A DNA stretch of 6,958 nt from Microcaldota archaeon. GTDB lineage: Archaea; Micrarchaeota; Micrarchaeia; Burarchaeales; JACQQB01. The notes beneath the pieces were generated by a model. That model saw nothing but the letters and a program-made list of their open reading frames with translations. It ran no database searches and was not told where the DNA came from. Shown in pieces: positions 1 through 6,377 of the stretch; positions within the stretch are counted from its first letter, which is position 1; each line of letters begins with the position of its first letter. Location of the stretch: the NCBI GenBank assembly GCA_016207225.1, contig JACQQB010000003.1, forward strand, positions 1 to 6,958. Direction: 5' to 3'. The translations under genes were made by a program, and so were the position numbers.

Positions 1-785
1 CCAAAAGCCTGTGAAGACCACTCCTTTCTTTTTCTGAAACTTTCAACCATTCCTTTCCAGCAACCTCTAGATAAACCAACCAAGAAATTAGAATAAGAAT
101 TAACATATCCTCCACTCAATCTTATCTGCCTTTCAACATCCTCCAATAAACCTTCATTTATAGGCTCTCTTGTCTGACGCTCTAACAGTCCATTTAATAG
201 AGTGATTCTATCCTGAATAGCTGGCACTTCAATCTTTCCCATATGCAGACCCTGGTCTGCGGCATCTCTCTTGGCTCTTTCCAGCAATCGAACTAATTCG
301 TCTCTCTGGCTTTTTATCTCATCTGCAAATGCCTCAATCTGCTTTAGTTTTTCATTTATTCTTTGAATATGCTCATCCGGTAAGTATGATGTTTCATTAT
401 CTATTCTTGAACGTAATTCAGCCAATTCCTTACTGCTTTTCAACTTTTCAACTTCTGATCTGAATCTTTCTATCTCCCCATTAAAAATACTAACAGTTGT
501 TTCTAACTCCCCAACAATTCTTCTGTGTTCTGCTTCACTAGTAGAAATAACTTCCAATTGCCCGGATGAATTCCCCATAAATTTACTTACTCTAACAACT
601 AAAGGGTCTGCAGGGACATTCTGCTGCCTTTGGAACTCTCTCTGTGCTGCAAGACCTTCATCAATTCTTTTGAGCATTTGAAACTCTTTTACTGGGCCTG
701 GTCTAGGGAAGGCTCTGGATGCTGGTGATTCCCATACTGCCGGCAAATTTTTAGCATTTACATTAGGCCTAGTAGCAATGCTCAT
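1..785 (-). CDS. Coiled-coil protein of unknown function, 3' end cut by the window edge
   Basis: I do not recognise this protein. An open frame runs from an ATG at 785 to the window edge with no stop, giving 261 complete codons, so the C-terminus is missing. An in-frame TAA directly before the ATG rules out a longer start. A GGGGGTTAT stretch (799-791) can serve as a weak Shine-Dalgarno. Residues 1-60 are Pro/Arg/Gln-rich and probably disordered. Residues about 83-130 and 137-175 are charged, helical and coiled-coil-like, followed by more helix up to about 223. The visible end (224-261) is Gly/Ser/aromatic-rich, with one Cys at 242. No membrane helix is seen in the visible part; one could lie beyond the edge, as in the two genes upstream. 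Residues 4-26 resemble the N-terminus of the 456-residue protein at 3257-1887 (AT, RPN, N, LP and R-x-F in the same order), suggesting a shared origin or shared targeting signal. It is the last visible gene of the minus-strand series. Confidence 0.8.
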   Translation of the reverse strand, partial: MSIATRPNVNAKNLPAVWESPASRAFPRPGPVKEFQMLKRIDEGLAAQREFQRQQNVPADPLVVRVSKFMGNSSGQLEVISTSEAEHRRIVGELETTVSIFNGEIERFRSEVEKLKSSKELAELRSRIDNETSYLPDEHIQRINEKLKQIEAFADEIKSQRDELVRLLERAKRDAADQGLHMGKIEVPAIQDRITLLNGLLERQTREPINEGLLEDVERQIRLSGGYVNSYSNFLVGLSRGCWKGMVESFRKRKEWSSQAF

Positions 786-828
786 TTAAAATAACCCCCA
801 AAAGTCTCTGCATACGTATTTTACTCAT
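769..828 (-). CDS. Possible 19-residue leader peptide overlapping the start of the next gene
   Basis: A 19-codon frame (begins MSKIRMQRLL) starts with ATG at 828. It is preceded two bases upstream by AAGGAG (836-831), the strongest Shine-Dalgarno-like site in this gap. It ends with TAG at 769, 17 bases inside the next gene and in a different frame. The spacing from AAGGAG to ATG is shorter than usual, and the site sits in the 3' arm of a hairpin (831-846). It may be a translated leader that controls the downstream gene by coupling, or chance. No similarity to a known peptide is apparent. Confidence 0.25.
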   Translation of the reverse strand: MSKIRMQRLLGVILNEHCY

Positions 829-869
829 TTCTCCTTAATAAAGGAGGGGGTTAGACTCCTGTCGAACCC
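792..869 (-). promoter_or_regulatory. Structured RNA leader with competing hairpins before the partial coiled-coil gene
   Basis: Three pairings are visible in the minus-strand transcript. (1) At 869-848, GGGTT and GAC pair with GTC and AACCC around an AGGA loop, with one C/T mismatch. (2) At 846-831, CTCCTT pairs with AAGGAG around a TATT loop, hiding the strong Shine-Dalgarno. (3) TAACCCCC (853-846) is perfectly complementary to GGGGGTTA (799-792), the weak Shine-Dalgarno of the gene starting at 785. Pairing 3 excludes 1 and competes with the edge of 2. The AGGAG in loop 1 could also take the CTCCT of hairpin 2. Such exclusive pairings are typical of attenuators and translational switches, but that role is an inference from sequence alone. 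Confidence 0.35.
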
Positions 870-889
870 TGAAAAATACGAAAAATTGG

Positions 890-1852
890 CTAATTTGGCT
901 TCTCGAATGCCTTTCTGGTCGCTGCCCAGTTATCTTCTAGATCCAGGAGTAAACTCGAAAGTCTCGTCAAGGCCCCACTTTGCTCTTCAGCTGGTAATTT
1001 CTCTATCATTCTCAAAATAGCCGCTGCGTCTTTATTGTCCTTTGCTGCGTTTGTCAATTTATCCTTTGTCATCTGCTCAATTGGCGATAATGCCACAACA
1101 CTGCTCGCGGCTATTGGTGTAGTCTGTTTACCTGCAGGTGTAGAAACCGGGCCTTTTGTAAACGGACTAGCCATCCACAATAAAGTAGCAACTGCCGCTG
1201 CTAAAAGAAGTGCAATTCCTGTTTTTAATGCGGTACTAAATATCCTGAGCTTGTCGTTGCTTGTACCTAATTCTCTCTTAAGGTTTGTTATTTCTTCACC
1301 TTTTAGTTTTAAAGTATTTCTTAAATCTGTAATTATGCTATCTTTATCAGTATCCTGTAACTTCTCCTTATTCAATTCAGCAACTTTACCCTCTAGTTCC
1401 CCTTTAGCTCTCTCTAACTCTCCCTTCTCAGTTTCTAAGGTTCCATTCCTGGTCAACAGTCTTCCTTTTTCAGTTTGCAATTCTCTAATCTCTCTCGATT
1501 TTCCTTCTAGTTCTCCATTCGCTTGCTCTATCCGAGCATTCTTACTTCTAATCTCTGCATCCCGATCTTCTACTTGGGTAGTCAAATCAGCATTCACTTG
1601 CCTTTCACGTCCTAATTCTCGAGTCAAAGATTCTACCTGTCCTTGAAGTTCTCTAACTTGGCCTACAGTGGGTCTTATTCTTGATCTTTCTTGAGAATCA
1701 GGTTCTTGAGATGCATCCTCCGCTTGCGGTGCTTGTCTCCTAAGCGCTCTGTCTATTTCTGCCGGACCATTGGGCTCTTGCCCAGTTCCCCTTTCGCGTT
1801 TCTTTTCTAGTGGTATGACTTTTAACTTTTCTCCATTTGGACCTTTTGCCAT
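890..1852 (-). CDS. Coiled-coil single-pass membrane protein of unknown function (320 aa)
   Basis: Not a family I recognise. ATG at 1852 is supported by AGAGGT seven bases upstream. Residues 1-62 are charged, Pro/Gly/Gln-rich and probably disordered. About 63-200 form a long coiled coil with six leucines at exact heptad spacing (125, 132, 139, 146, 153, 160). Within it, four tandem heptads of the form [K/N]G-x-L (129-156) carry glycine at a fixed position, which is unusual for a coiled coil. One membrane helix spans about 211-228, rich in Ala and Leu. A Ser/Thr/Pro linker (229-250) leads to a small helical domain (about 255-316). Basic residues before the helix (K201, R203, K210) favour the N-terminus and coiled coil inside the cell and the C-terminus outside. 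It follows the 456-residue protein, of the same layout, by 34 bases, and precedes the partial coiled-coil gene. A structural or tethering role is plausible; no catalytic motif is visible. Confidence 0.85.
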   Translation of the reverse strand: MAKGPNGEKLKVIPLEKKRERGTGQEPNGPAEIDRALRRQAPQAEDASQEPDSQERSRIRPTVGQVRELQGQVESLTRELGRERQVNADLTTQVEDRDAEIRSKNARIEQANGELEGKSREIRELQTEKGRLLTRNGTLETEKGELERAKGELEGKVAELNKEKLQDTDKDSIITDLRNTLKLKGEEITNLKRELGTSNDKLRIFSTALKTGIALLLAAAVATLLWMASPFTKGPVSTPAGKQTTPIAASSVVALSPIEQMTKDKLTNAAKDNKDAAAILRMIEKLPAEEQSGALTRLSSLLLDLEDNWAATRKAFEKPN

Positions 1853-1875
1853 ATTTATACCTCTTTATCCATTGA

Positions 1876-1885
1876 ATTATATAAT
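1876..1885 (-). promoter_or_regulatory. Possible TATA box before the 320-residue protein
   Basis: ATTATATAAT is a 10-base perfect palindrome that fits an archaeal TATA element, centred about 28 bases upstream of the ATG at 1852. It would place transcription start almost at the start codon. An AGAGGT Shine-Dalgarno lies between the two, which is not expected of a leaderless mRNA, so it may be only AT-rich spacer in an operon. Confidence 0.25.
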
Positions 1886-1886
1886 A

Positions 1887-3257
1887 CTATCTTGCACTCA
1901 TGTCAGCGGCTGCAGCTTCCTGTCTTGCATCTTTTAACGCCTGGACACACATGCTTTCTATCGTTGAACCATATACTCTGTAAACTGCCAGCCCCTCTTT
2001 ACCTTGTGCAGTTCTCTCTTTAGCTTTTTGGAACATTCCATCTCCTAAGAACCACATCATTCTCTGTTCTACCTGACTTAATTTGTCTGCAGGTATAGCA
2101 GTTTTCTGTGCCGCTATCATTCTCATTATCTCTCTCTTTGTTTGAATATGAGCATCTAACAGTGCCATTATTTTTTTCTTCTCACTCTTATTTTTCCACA
2201 AATTACTTATCGCATCATAACTGTTTGCCCTATGGAAATTGTAAAGGGCAATGAACTGATTCAAGGTAAGCGTCTTGTCTTTTGTCTTCATGTGCAGTAA
2301 CAAATCCTTTATTGCCTCAAACTCTGTCTCTGGTAATCTGCCATCATAAAGCCTGTTGAAATAAGCAAATATCCTCTGCTCATCCTCCATTGTAAGAGTT
2401 GGTTTAGCCCCTTCTTCCATAGCTGCCGGAGTTGGTGTAGGGGGTGCTGCATATGCAATTTGTCTCTCGGATGCACCTTGCTGGATTAGTCCAAGCATCC
2501 CAAGAGTAACGAGTAGTGTTGTAAATGCCGCTCTGGTTTGATGTGTCAAACTATTAAGTCCATAAGCAAACATCTTTCCAAAGCTTGCAATGTTCCTTCC
2601 AAATACTCTATCAAATCTATTCTCATTCCTTGCTACCTGCTGTAATACCATGGATTCAATCTCATCCCCTATTTGTTTGGATAAGCCAACCGCCTCAATT
2701 CTAAGACTATGGAAATCTCCAGTTCTTTTGTCAAGTCTGCGTCGTGCAGTTGTAATCCCCTGATTTAAATCGCCTATTTCTCCTCTAAGTGCGTTAGAAA
2801 ATGAGCTAAGCTGTATTCCCCTTGAAGTCTGCAAATCCTCTTTTTGAGCAGTCCTACTCAATGCCTCTAACCTTGCTCCTTCCTGTGTAAGCTCATCTAC
2901 TATTTCATTCAAAACAGCAAGCTTGTAATCATCTCTCATTCTGTGCTCAATAGCTTGTATTTGGGATGACGATAATGAGAGTTCTCCGTTTCTAATCCTT
3001 GTTTTTATCCCATCCATTCTAGTCCTCAACGTTGTTACTGCCTCGTCAAGTGGAACAAGTATTTTTTCAGTAAAAGTTTCGTGTAATTCCCCAGCTTTTC
3101 TACTTCTTTTTCTTAAAACTCTCGTTTCCTGAGTGACAACCTTTACCATGTCACCCTCTGATCTACCAGAAGGCAATAATCTATTACTCCCACCGAATCC
3201 CTTCCTAGAACTAGGTAAATTTGCATTTGGTCTTCCAGCATAAGTAGCATTTGCCAT
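1887..3257 (-). CDS. Coiled-coil single-pass membrane protein of unknown function (456 aa)
   Basis: Not a family I recognise. It starts at ATG 3257; GGGGA about eight bases upstream is a fair Shine-Dalgarno. Residues 1-36 are Gly/Ser/Asn/Arg-rich and probably disordered, sharing a motif (AT, RPN-x-N, LP, R-x-x-F) with the start of the partial gene at 785. About 55-210 are helical and charged, with coiled-coil character. A membrane helix covers about 243-260. It is followed by an AYA-APP sequence and a PTPTP linker (266-280), then a mostly helical domain (285-450) containing several Tyr and Phe and one Cys (437). Arg/Lys before the helix (R221, K228, R242) suggest N-inside, C-outside. The AYA-APP could be a signal peptidase site, but the long N-terminal part makes an anchored protein more likely. 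It lies 52 bases after trpS and 34 before the 320-residue protein with the same architecture. No enzymatic motif is visible. Confidence 0.85.
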   Translation of the reverse strand: MANATYAGRPNANLPSSRKGFGGSNRLLPSGRSEGDMVKVVTQETRVLRKRSRKAGELHETFTEKILVPLDEAVTTLRTRMDGIKTRIRNGELSLSSSQIQAIEHRMRDDYKLAVLNEIVDELTQEGARLEALSRTAQKEDLQTSRGIQLSSFSNALRGEIGDLNQGITTARRRLDKRTGDFHSLRIEAVGLSKQIGDEIESMVLQQVARNENRFDRVFGRNIASFGKMFAYGLNSLTHQTRAAFTTLLVTLGMLGLIQQGASERQIAYAAPPTPTPAAMEEGAKPTLTMEDEQRIFAYFNRLYDGRLPETEFEAIKDLLLHMKTKDKTLTLNQFIALYNFHRANSYDAISNLWKNKSEKKKIMALLDAHIQTKREIMRMIAAQKTAIPADKLSQVEQRMMWFLGDGMFQKAKERTAQGKEGLAVYRVYGSTIESMCVQALKDARQEAAAADMSAR

Positions 3258-3309
3258 AAGGCTTCCCCATATTTATTTTGCCAGAGGACCTTAATAAAAT
3301 AATCGGTAA

Positions 3310-4428
3310 CTAATCTTTCAATATAAACTTGTCCAACTGCTTTCTTGCCTGCTCCCTCTTTGCCTGGTGTTCCTTAAGAAAGGCATTTACTTTTTCAATA
3401 AGCATCTGTTTCAGTTCACCTGTCAATAGCTTGCCTGACTTGTAGTCCTCATAAATCCTCTTTAATCTGCTGTCATCCTCTTCAAAAAAAGTCAGCCACT
3501 GGTAAGAAACATCGATGTCCGGGTTCCCACCAGCTTTCCTGTGTTCCTCAATCGTGTCCCTACCACCTGAAAATGCGTATTTGTTTATTTTTTTCTTTAC
3601 TTCCTCTGGAGTATCTGTGGTATATATAGTAATACCTTCTGAGGCGGACATCTTTCCAGAGCCTGTTAAAGCAGGTAAAAAGCGTTGATGTAGAATTGCT
3701 GGCTTGTAATAGCCTAGCTTTGGCATTATGTCCCTCGATATCCTAAAGTGCGCATCCTGGTCTATGGCCAAAGGTATCAGGCACGGGATATTTTTTTTCT
3801 TTAAAACAGAAGGAAGGAAGCAGGGGACAGACTGCATGGAAGTAAAGAAAATCTGGCCTACATTGGTCTCTTCCTTAAACCCAAAGGTCGCCTTAACAGT
3901 TGAAAAGGTTAATTTCTTTGCAACCTTCAAAGCCTCCTTATACATTGTTTTAGCATAATCGATGTCTGAAAAGATGAATGTTTTTTTTGGGTTGAAGCCC
4001 AGGGCTATTATGTCCAAGGCATTTTCATAAGCCATGGAGTTTGTATCTTCAACATTCAAATCTGGCTTGAACAAGAACTTCTCATCGTCTGTCATCTGGA
4101 ACCACAGTTCCACATCAAATTTTTCCTGCAGCCATTTTGTAAACATCCAGACAGTCAAATGGCCCAAATGAACCTTTTCTGATGGTCCACGGCCGGTGTA
4201 CAAATAGAACTTATTCCCCTTTTCATACTCATTCAGTATCCAGTCAAGATCCCTGTGGGAAAAAAAGATTTTTCTTTTAAGGTACGGGTGCAACTCCCCA
4301 GTATGCTTTTTTACTCTTGCCAATAATTCATCTGTCAAGGGCTGCGTGCCAAATTGTTTTATGAGCTTGTTGTAATCCACGTCTCCCTTAACTTCCCACG
4401 GAGTGACTACAAAATCTTCAACCAACAC
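3310..4428 (-). CDS. trpS: Tryptophanyl-tRNA synthetase, archaeal/eukaryotic type
   Basis: Class I aminoacyl-tRNA synthetase that joins tryptophan to tRNA-Trp using ATP in the cytoplasm. Hallmarks are the N-terminal FVVTPWEV (6-13) followed by DVDY, typical of the archaeal and eukaryotic enzymes. YTGRGPS (77-83) leads into the HIGH-type motif HLGH (87-90). Next come TDDEKFLFK (113-121), AIDQDAHFR (221-229) and the KMSKS-type loop KMSAS (259-263). The C-terminal helical part (about 300-372) matches the anticodon-binding domain. At 372 residues it has the usual length for archaeal TrpRS and appears intact. The start is GTG at 4428, only three bases after GAGGTGAG; the next codon, TTG at 4425, has better spacing and is an alternative. 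It lies 23 bases after the RAD55-like ATPase gene, so it is probably co-transcribed with it. Confidence 0.97.
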   Translation of the reverse strand: MLVEDFVVTPWEVKGDVDYNKLIKQFGTQPLTDELLARVKKHTGELHPYLKRKIFFSHRDLDWILNEYEKGNKFYLYTGRGPSEKVHLGHLTVWMFTKWLQEKFDVELWFQMTDDEKFLFKPDLNVEDTNSMAYENALDIIALGFNPKKTFIFSDIDYAKTMYKEALKVAKKLTFSTVKATFGFKEETNVGQIFFTSMQSVPCFLPSVLKKKNIPCLIPLAIDQDAHFRISRDIMPKLGYYKPAILHQRFLPALTGSGKMSASEGITIYTTDTPEEVKKKINKYAFSGGRDTIEEHRKAGGNPDIDVSYQWLTFFEEDDSRLKRIYEDYKSGKLLTGELKQMLIEKVNAFLKEHQAKREQARKQLDKFILKD

Positions 4429-4430
4429 AG

Positions 4431-4438
4431 CTCACCTC
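4431..4438 (-). promoter_or_regulatory. Ribosome binding site of trpS
   Basis: GAGGTGAG read on the minus strand is a near-perfect complement to the archaeal 16S rRNA 3' end. It fixes the trpS start to the GTG at 4428 or the TTG at 4425. Confidence 0.7.
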
Positions 4439-4451
4439 AATGATAAAATTA

Positions 4452-5183
4452 CTACCTCAACTGGTCAGAAGCAAATTTCTTCTTGGGGTATAACGCTACT
4501 CCCTTCTTTGTAACTTCCATGGGCATTATTCTTGTAGCGTGCTCCACACCACGTAACTTTACGATCTCCAAGCCACGCGCTCTTCCAGTCCCCTTCCTCT
4601 TATTGTACAAGAAAATTAAGCCATCTGCCAGGCATTCAACTCCAAACCTGGTGTGCGGGGTTTCAATCGACAACTCCCCAATGCTTTCACTTATCAAGAA
4701 AGTAGTGCAGTCCCACTGCCTTACCTTTTCTATAATCTTCAACAAACCCTGCCTTCTTTTCTGCTCTGTCTCATAGAGTAAAGCTAAAGGTATTATCGAA
4801 TCTATCACTAAGCGCTCAACCCCTATCTCATTCACCAAATCCCTGATCACATTCTCCTGCGCTACAAAATTCTCAACCTCATAAGGGGGGTATTCTATGA
4901 AGAGTAATTTTTTCTCCTTCTCCAACTTTGCCAAATCCCAGCCAAACTTCAGCATATTCCTGAACATCGGCTTTTTCTGCTCATCGAATGAAATGTATAG
5001 TCCTGGCTCATTGTATTTGGTTGCCCCGTTGTATAAGAACTCAATCGCAAAGACTGTTTTTCCACTTCCGGTGTCTCCTGTTACTGACAGTATGCTTCCT
5101 CTCGGGAAACCGCCTTCAATAACTTCATCCAAACCAGGAATTCCGGATTTAGTTGTCTGGGGTCTGGTTTTAAAGGCACGCAT
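4452..5183 (-). CDS. RAD55/KaiC-like RecA-superfamily ATPase, single domain
   Basis: A 243-residue ATP-binding protein of the RecA fold, closest in pattern to the archaeal KaiC/RAD55/GvpD-like group. The N-terminal SGIPGLDEVIEGGFPRG (13-29) is the typical lead-in. Walker A is GDTGSGKT (36-43). FDE (66-68) sits where KaiC-like proteins carry the catalytic glutamate. Walker B is RLVIDS (124-129), followed by a LISE strand and the late RARGLEIVKLRG segment (about 202-213). There is only one RecA domain, so this is not a double-domain clock KaiC. Members of this group in archaea are usually assigned regulatory or signalling roles; the substrate here is unknown. ATG 5183 directly follows the TAG of the 166-residue gene and has GGGTGAG five bases upstream, so the two are translationally coupled and probably act together. 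trpS follows after 23 bases. Confidence 0.92.
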   Translation of the reverse strand: MRAFKTRPQTTKSGIPGLDEVIEGGFPRGSILSVTGDTGSGKTVFAIEFLYNGATKYNEPGLYISFDEQKKPMFRNMLKFGWDLAKLEKEKKLLFIEYPPYEVENFVAQENVIRDLVNEIGVERLVIDSIIPLALLYETEQKRRQGLLKIIEKVRQWDCTTFLISESIGELSIETPHTRFGVECLADGLIFLYNKRKGTGRARGLEIVKLRGVEHATRIMPMEVTKKGVALYPKKKFASDQLR

Positions 5184-5684
5184 CTACTCACCCTTCTTCT
5201 CCAGTAGCTTTTTACCAAGCTCAGCTCTCAGTTTCATTTTCTGCTCAAACTTTTCCAGCTCATCCTTGCTCAATAATCTTCTAAGGGCAAACTGTGAAAA
5301 CTCATAACTGGTCTGTGCTATGTTGAGTAAAATGCTTTGAATCTCCCCAGCAGTCAGCGTTATCTTGTTAGGTTTAATGACTTCTATGCCTATCGGACTG
5401 AATTTTATCGCTATTCCTGCCAACGATGTGAAATCCTTTGCAACTACTTTAACTTCAGCACTCGTGGAATACCCGTTGTCATCCTCAACAACATCCAATA
5501 CCTCCCCAACTGCATAAACTACGCCAGTATCCTGGCTTATTCTCCCGATGAAATCGACAAGTATGGACTGTAGGTTTTCTTTGCTGTTGCTAAAAACATC
5601 AAAATATAAGGTAGCCAGAACACCGCCACTTTCCACTGCTTCTTCCGCTATGTCTTCCAATGTTCTTTCAGCCATAATACTCAC
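5184..5684 (-). CDS. Conserved-looking archaeal protein of unknown function, partner of the RAD55-like ATPase
   Basis: I cannot name this family. The 166 residues appear soluble, with no membrane helix or signal peptide. Pattern by eye: a short acidic helix (6-19), a strand (22-30), a helix (34-50), strands at 54-66 and 74-83, and a segment SPIGIEVIKP (96-105). Helices follow at 111-139, with a Lys/Glu-rich helix at 140-165. The strand-helix-strand-strand core could be a ferredoxin-like or ACT-type fold, which is speculation. The start shown is GTG 5684, in a 4-base GTGA overlap with the hisIE stop. ATG 5675, three codons in, is an equally plausible start because GTGAG lies just before it. 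The gene abuts the ATPase gene (TAG then ATG), which suggests a stable protein pair, perhaps a sensor or regulatory subunit. Confidence 0.85.
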   Translation of the reverse strand: MSIMAERTLEDIAEEAVESGGVLATLYFDVFSNSKENLQSILVDFIGRISQDTGVVYAVGEVLDVVEDDNGYSTSAEVKVVAKDFTSLAGIAIKFSPIGIEVIKPNKITLTAGEIQSILLNIAQTSYEFSQFALRRLLSKDELEKFEQKMKLRAELGKKLLEKKGE

Positions 5685-6325
5685 TTTTTCAACTTCTTCC
5701 TTTTATTACTATGCCTTCTCCATAATTCGTCGTTCATTTCACTAAAAGTTATGTTTTCTTTTGCTAATAGAACCAACGTGTGGTACAGCAAATCACAAGC
5801 CTCCCAGACTATGTCTTTCTTCCCTTTCTTTTCACTGGCTTCAATCAACTCTTCACTCTCTTCCCTTATCTTTTCAAATATCTTTTTCTTGTTTTTCAGC
5901 AGTTTGTATGTATAGGAGTTCTTGTCTTTCTGTGATTTTCTTTCGTTTATTACTTGATACAAATCGTTCAATGTAAAAATCTCATCCTGCTCGAAACATG
6001 TTTTGCTTCCGGTGTGGCATGTGTTGCCTATCTGTCTAACCTGAAACAATATGCAATCATCATCACAATCAATGTAAAATTTCTCAACAATCTGTTCATT
6101 TCCTGATTCCTCGCCTTTTTTCCAGATTCTATTTCTCGACCTGCTAAAATAGTGCATTTTTCCTGTGGTTAGGGTTTTAACTACTGCTTCTTTACTCATG
6201 AAAGCTTGCATTAACACTTCTTTATTTTCTATGCTTTGCACCACTACTGGAACTAGGCCATAGCATTTTTCAAAATTCAATACTTTGGAAATTTTTTCTA
6301 CTTCTTTAGTTCTTAATTTGAGCAT
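5681..6325 (-). CDS. hisIE: Bifunctional phosphoribosyl-AMP cyclohydrolase / phosphoribosyl-ATP pyrophosphatase
   Basis: Catalyses the second and third steps of histidine synthesis: HisE hydrolyses phosphoribosyl-ATP to phosphoribosyl-AMP, and HisI opens the adenine ring. HisI domain (about 18-112): MQAFM (39-43), HYFSRSRNRIWKKGEESGN (58-76), and DCDDD (86-90), whose aspartates would bind Mg and whose C87 helps bind Zn. TCHTGSKTCF (102-111) provides the other zinc cysteines, C103 and C110. HisE domain (about 118-208) is an all-alpha NTP pyrophosphatase-type fold with EESEE (155-159) and EACD (175-178) metal-binding helices. At 214 residues it matches bacterial HisIE fusions; many archaea keep hisI and hisE separate. 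The ATG at 6325 lacks a clear Shine-Dalgarno and lies about 25 bases from a TATA-like element, so the mRNA may be leaderless. It leads the operon; no other his gene is in view. Confidence 0.95.
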   Translation of the reverse strand: MLKLRTKEVEKISKVLNFEKCYGLVPVVVQSIENKEVLMQAFMSKEAVVKTLTTGKMHYFSRSRNRIWKKGEESGNEQIVEKFYIDCDDDCILFQVRQIGNTCHTGSKTCFEQDEIFTLNDLYQVINERKSQKDKNSYTYKLLKNKKKIFEKIREESEELIEASEKKGKKDIVWEACDLLYHTLVLLAKENITFSEMNDELWRRHSNKRKKLKK

Positions 6326-6344
6326 AGAGTGTTTCTGGTTAGTG

Positions 6345-6357
6345 TAATATAAATATT
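6345..6357 (-). promoter_or_regulatory. hisIE: TATA-box promoter of the hisIE operon
   Basis: TTTATATT within this stretch, read on the minus strand, is centred about 25 bases upstream of the hisIE ATG. Archaeal TATA boxes sit about 26 bases from the transcription start, so transcription should begin at or next to the ATG. This fits the absence of a Shine-Dalgarno there. Confidence 0.55.
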
Positions 6358-6377
6358 GAACTTTTAACCATTCCTTA

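Noticed and set aside
831..846. CTCCTTAATAAAGGAG as a transcription terminator
   Set aside because: The stem is only six base pairs and no T-run follows on either strand.
861..869. GGGTTCGAC resembling the T-arm of a tRNA on the minus strand
   Set aside because: No acceptor, D-arm or anticodon arm can be placed around it, and the following bases do not complete a T-stem. The string is better explained by the local hairpin.
1035..1646. A 203-codon open frame on the plus strand
   Set aside because: It lies wholly antisense to the 320-residue coiled-coil gene and its translation is a low-complexity Ser/Leu/Phe mix, as expected from the complement of Lys/Glu-rich codons.
2440..2475. Signal peptidase cleavage site (AYA-APP) making the 456-residue protein a secreted protein
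   Set aside because: More than 240 residues precede the membrane helix, far too many for a signal peptide, so a single-pass anchor is more likely.
3785..3800. Long T-run in trpS as a possible frameshift or slippage site
   Set aside because: The protein reads through intact with conserved motifs on both sides, so it encodes only the lysine-rich stretch near residues 210-213.
4897..5307. A 136-codon plus-strand frame across the ATPase and 166-residue genes
   Set aside because: It is antisense to two well-supported genes and rich in Ser, Phe and Pro with no motif, so it is a shadow frame.
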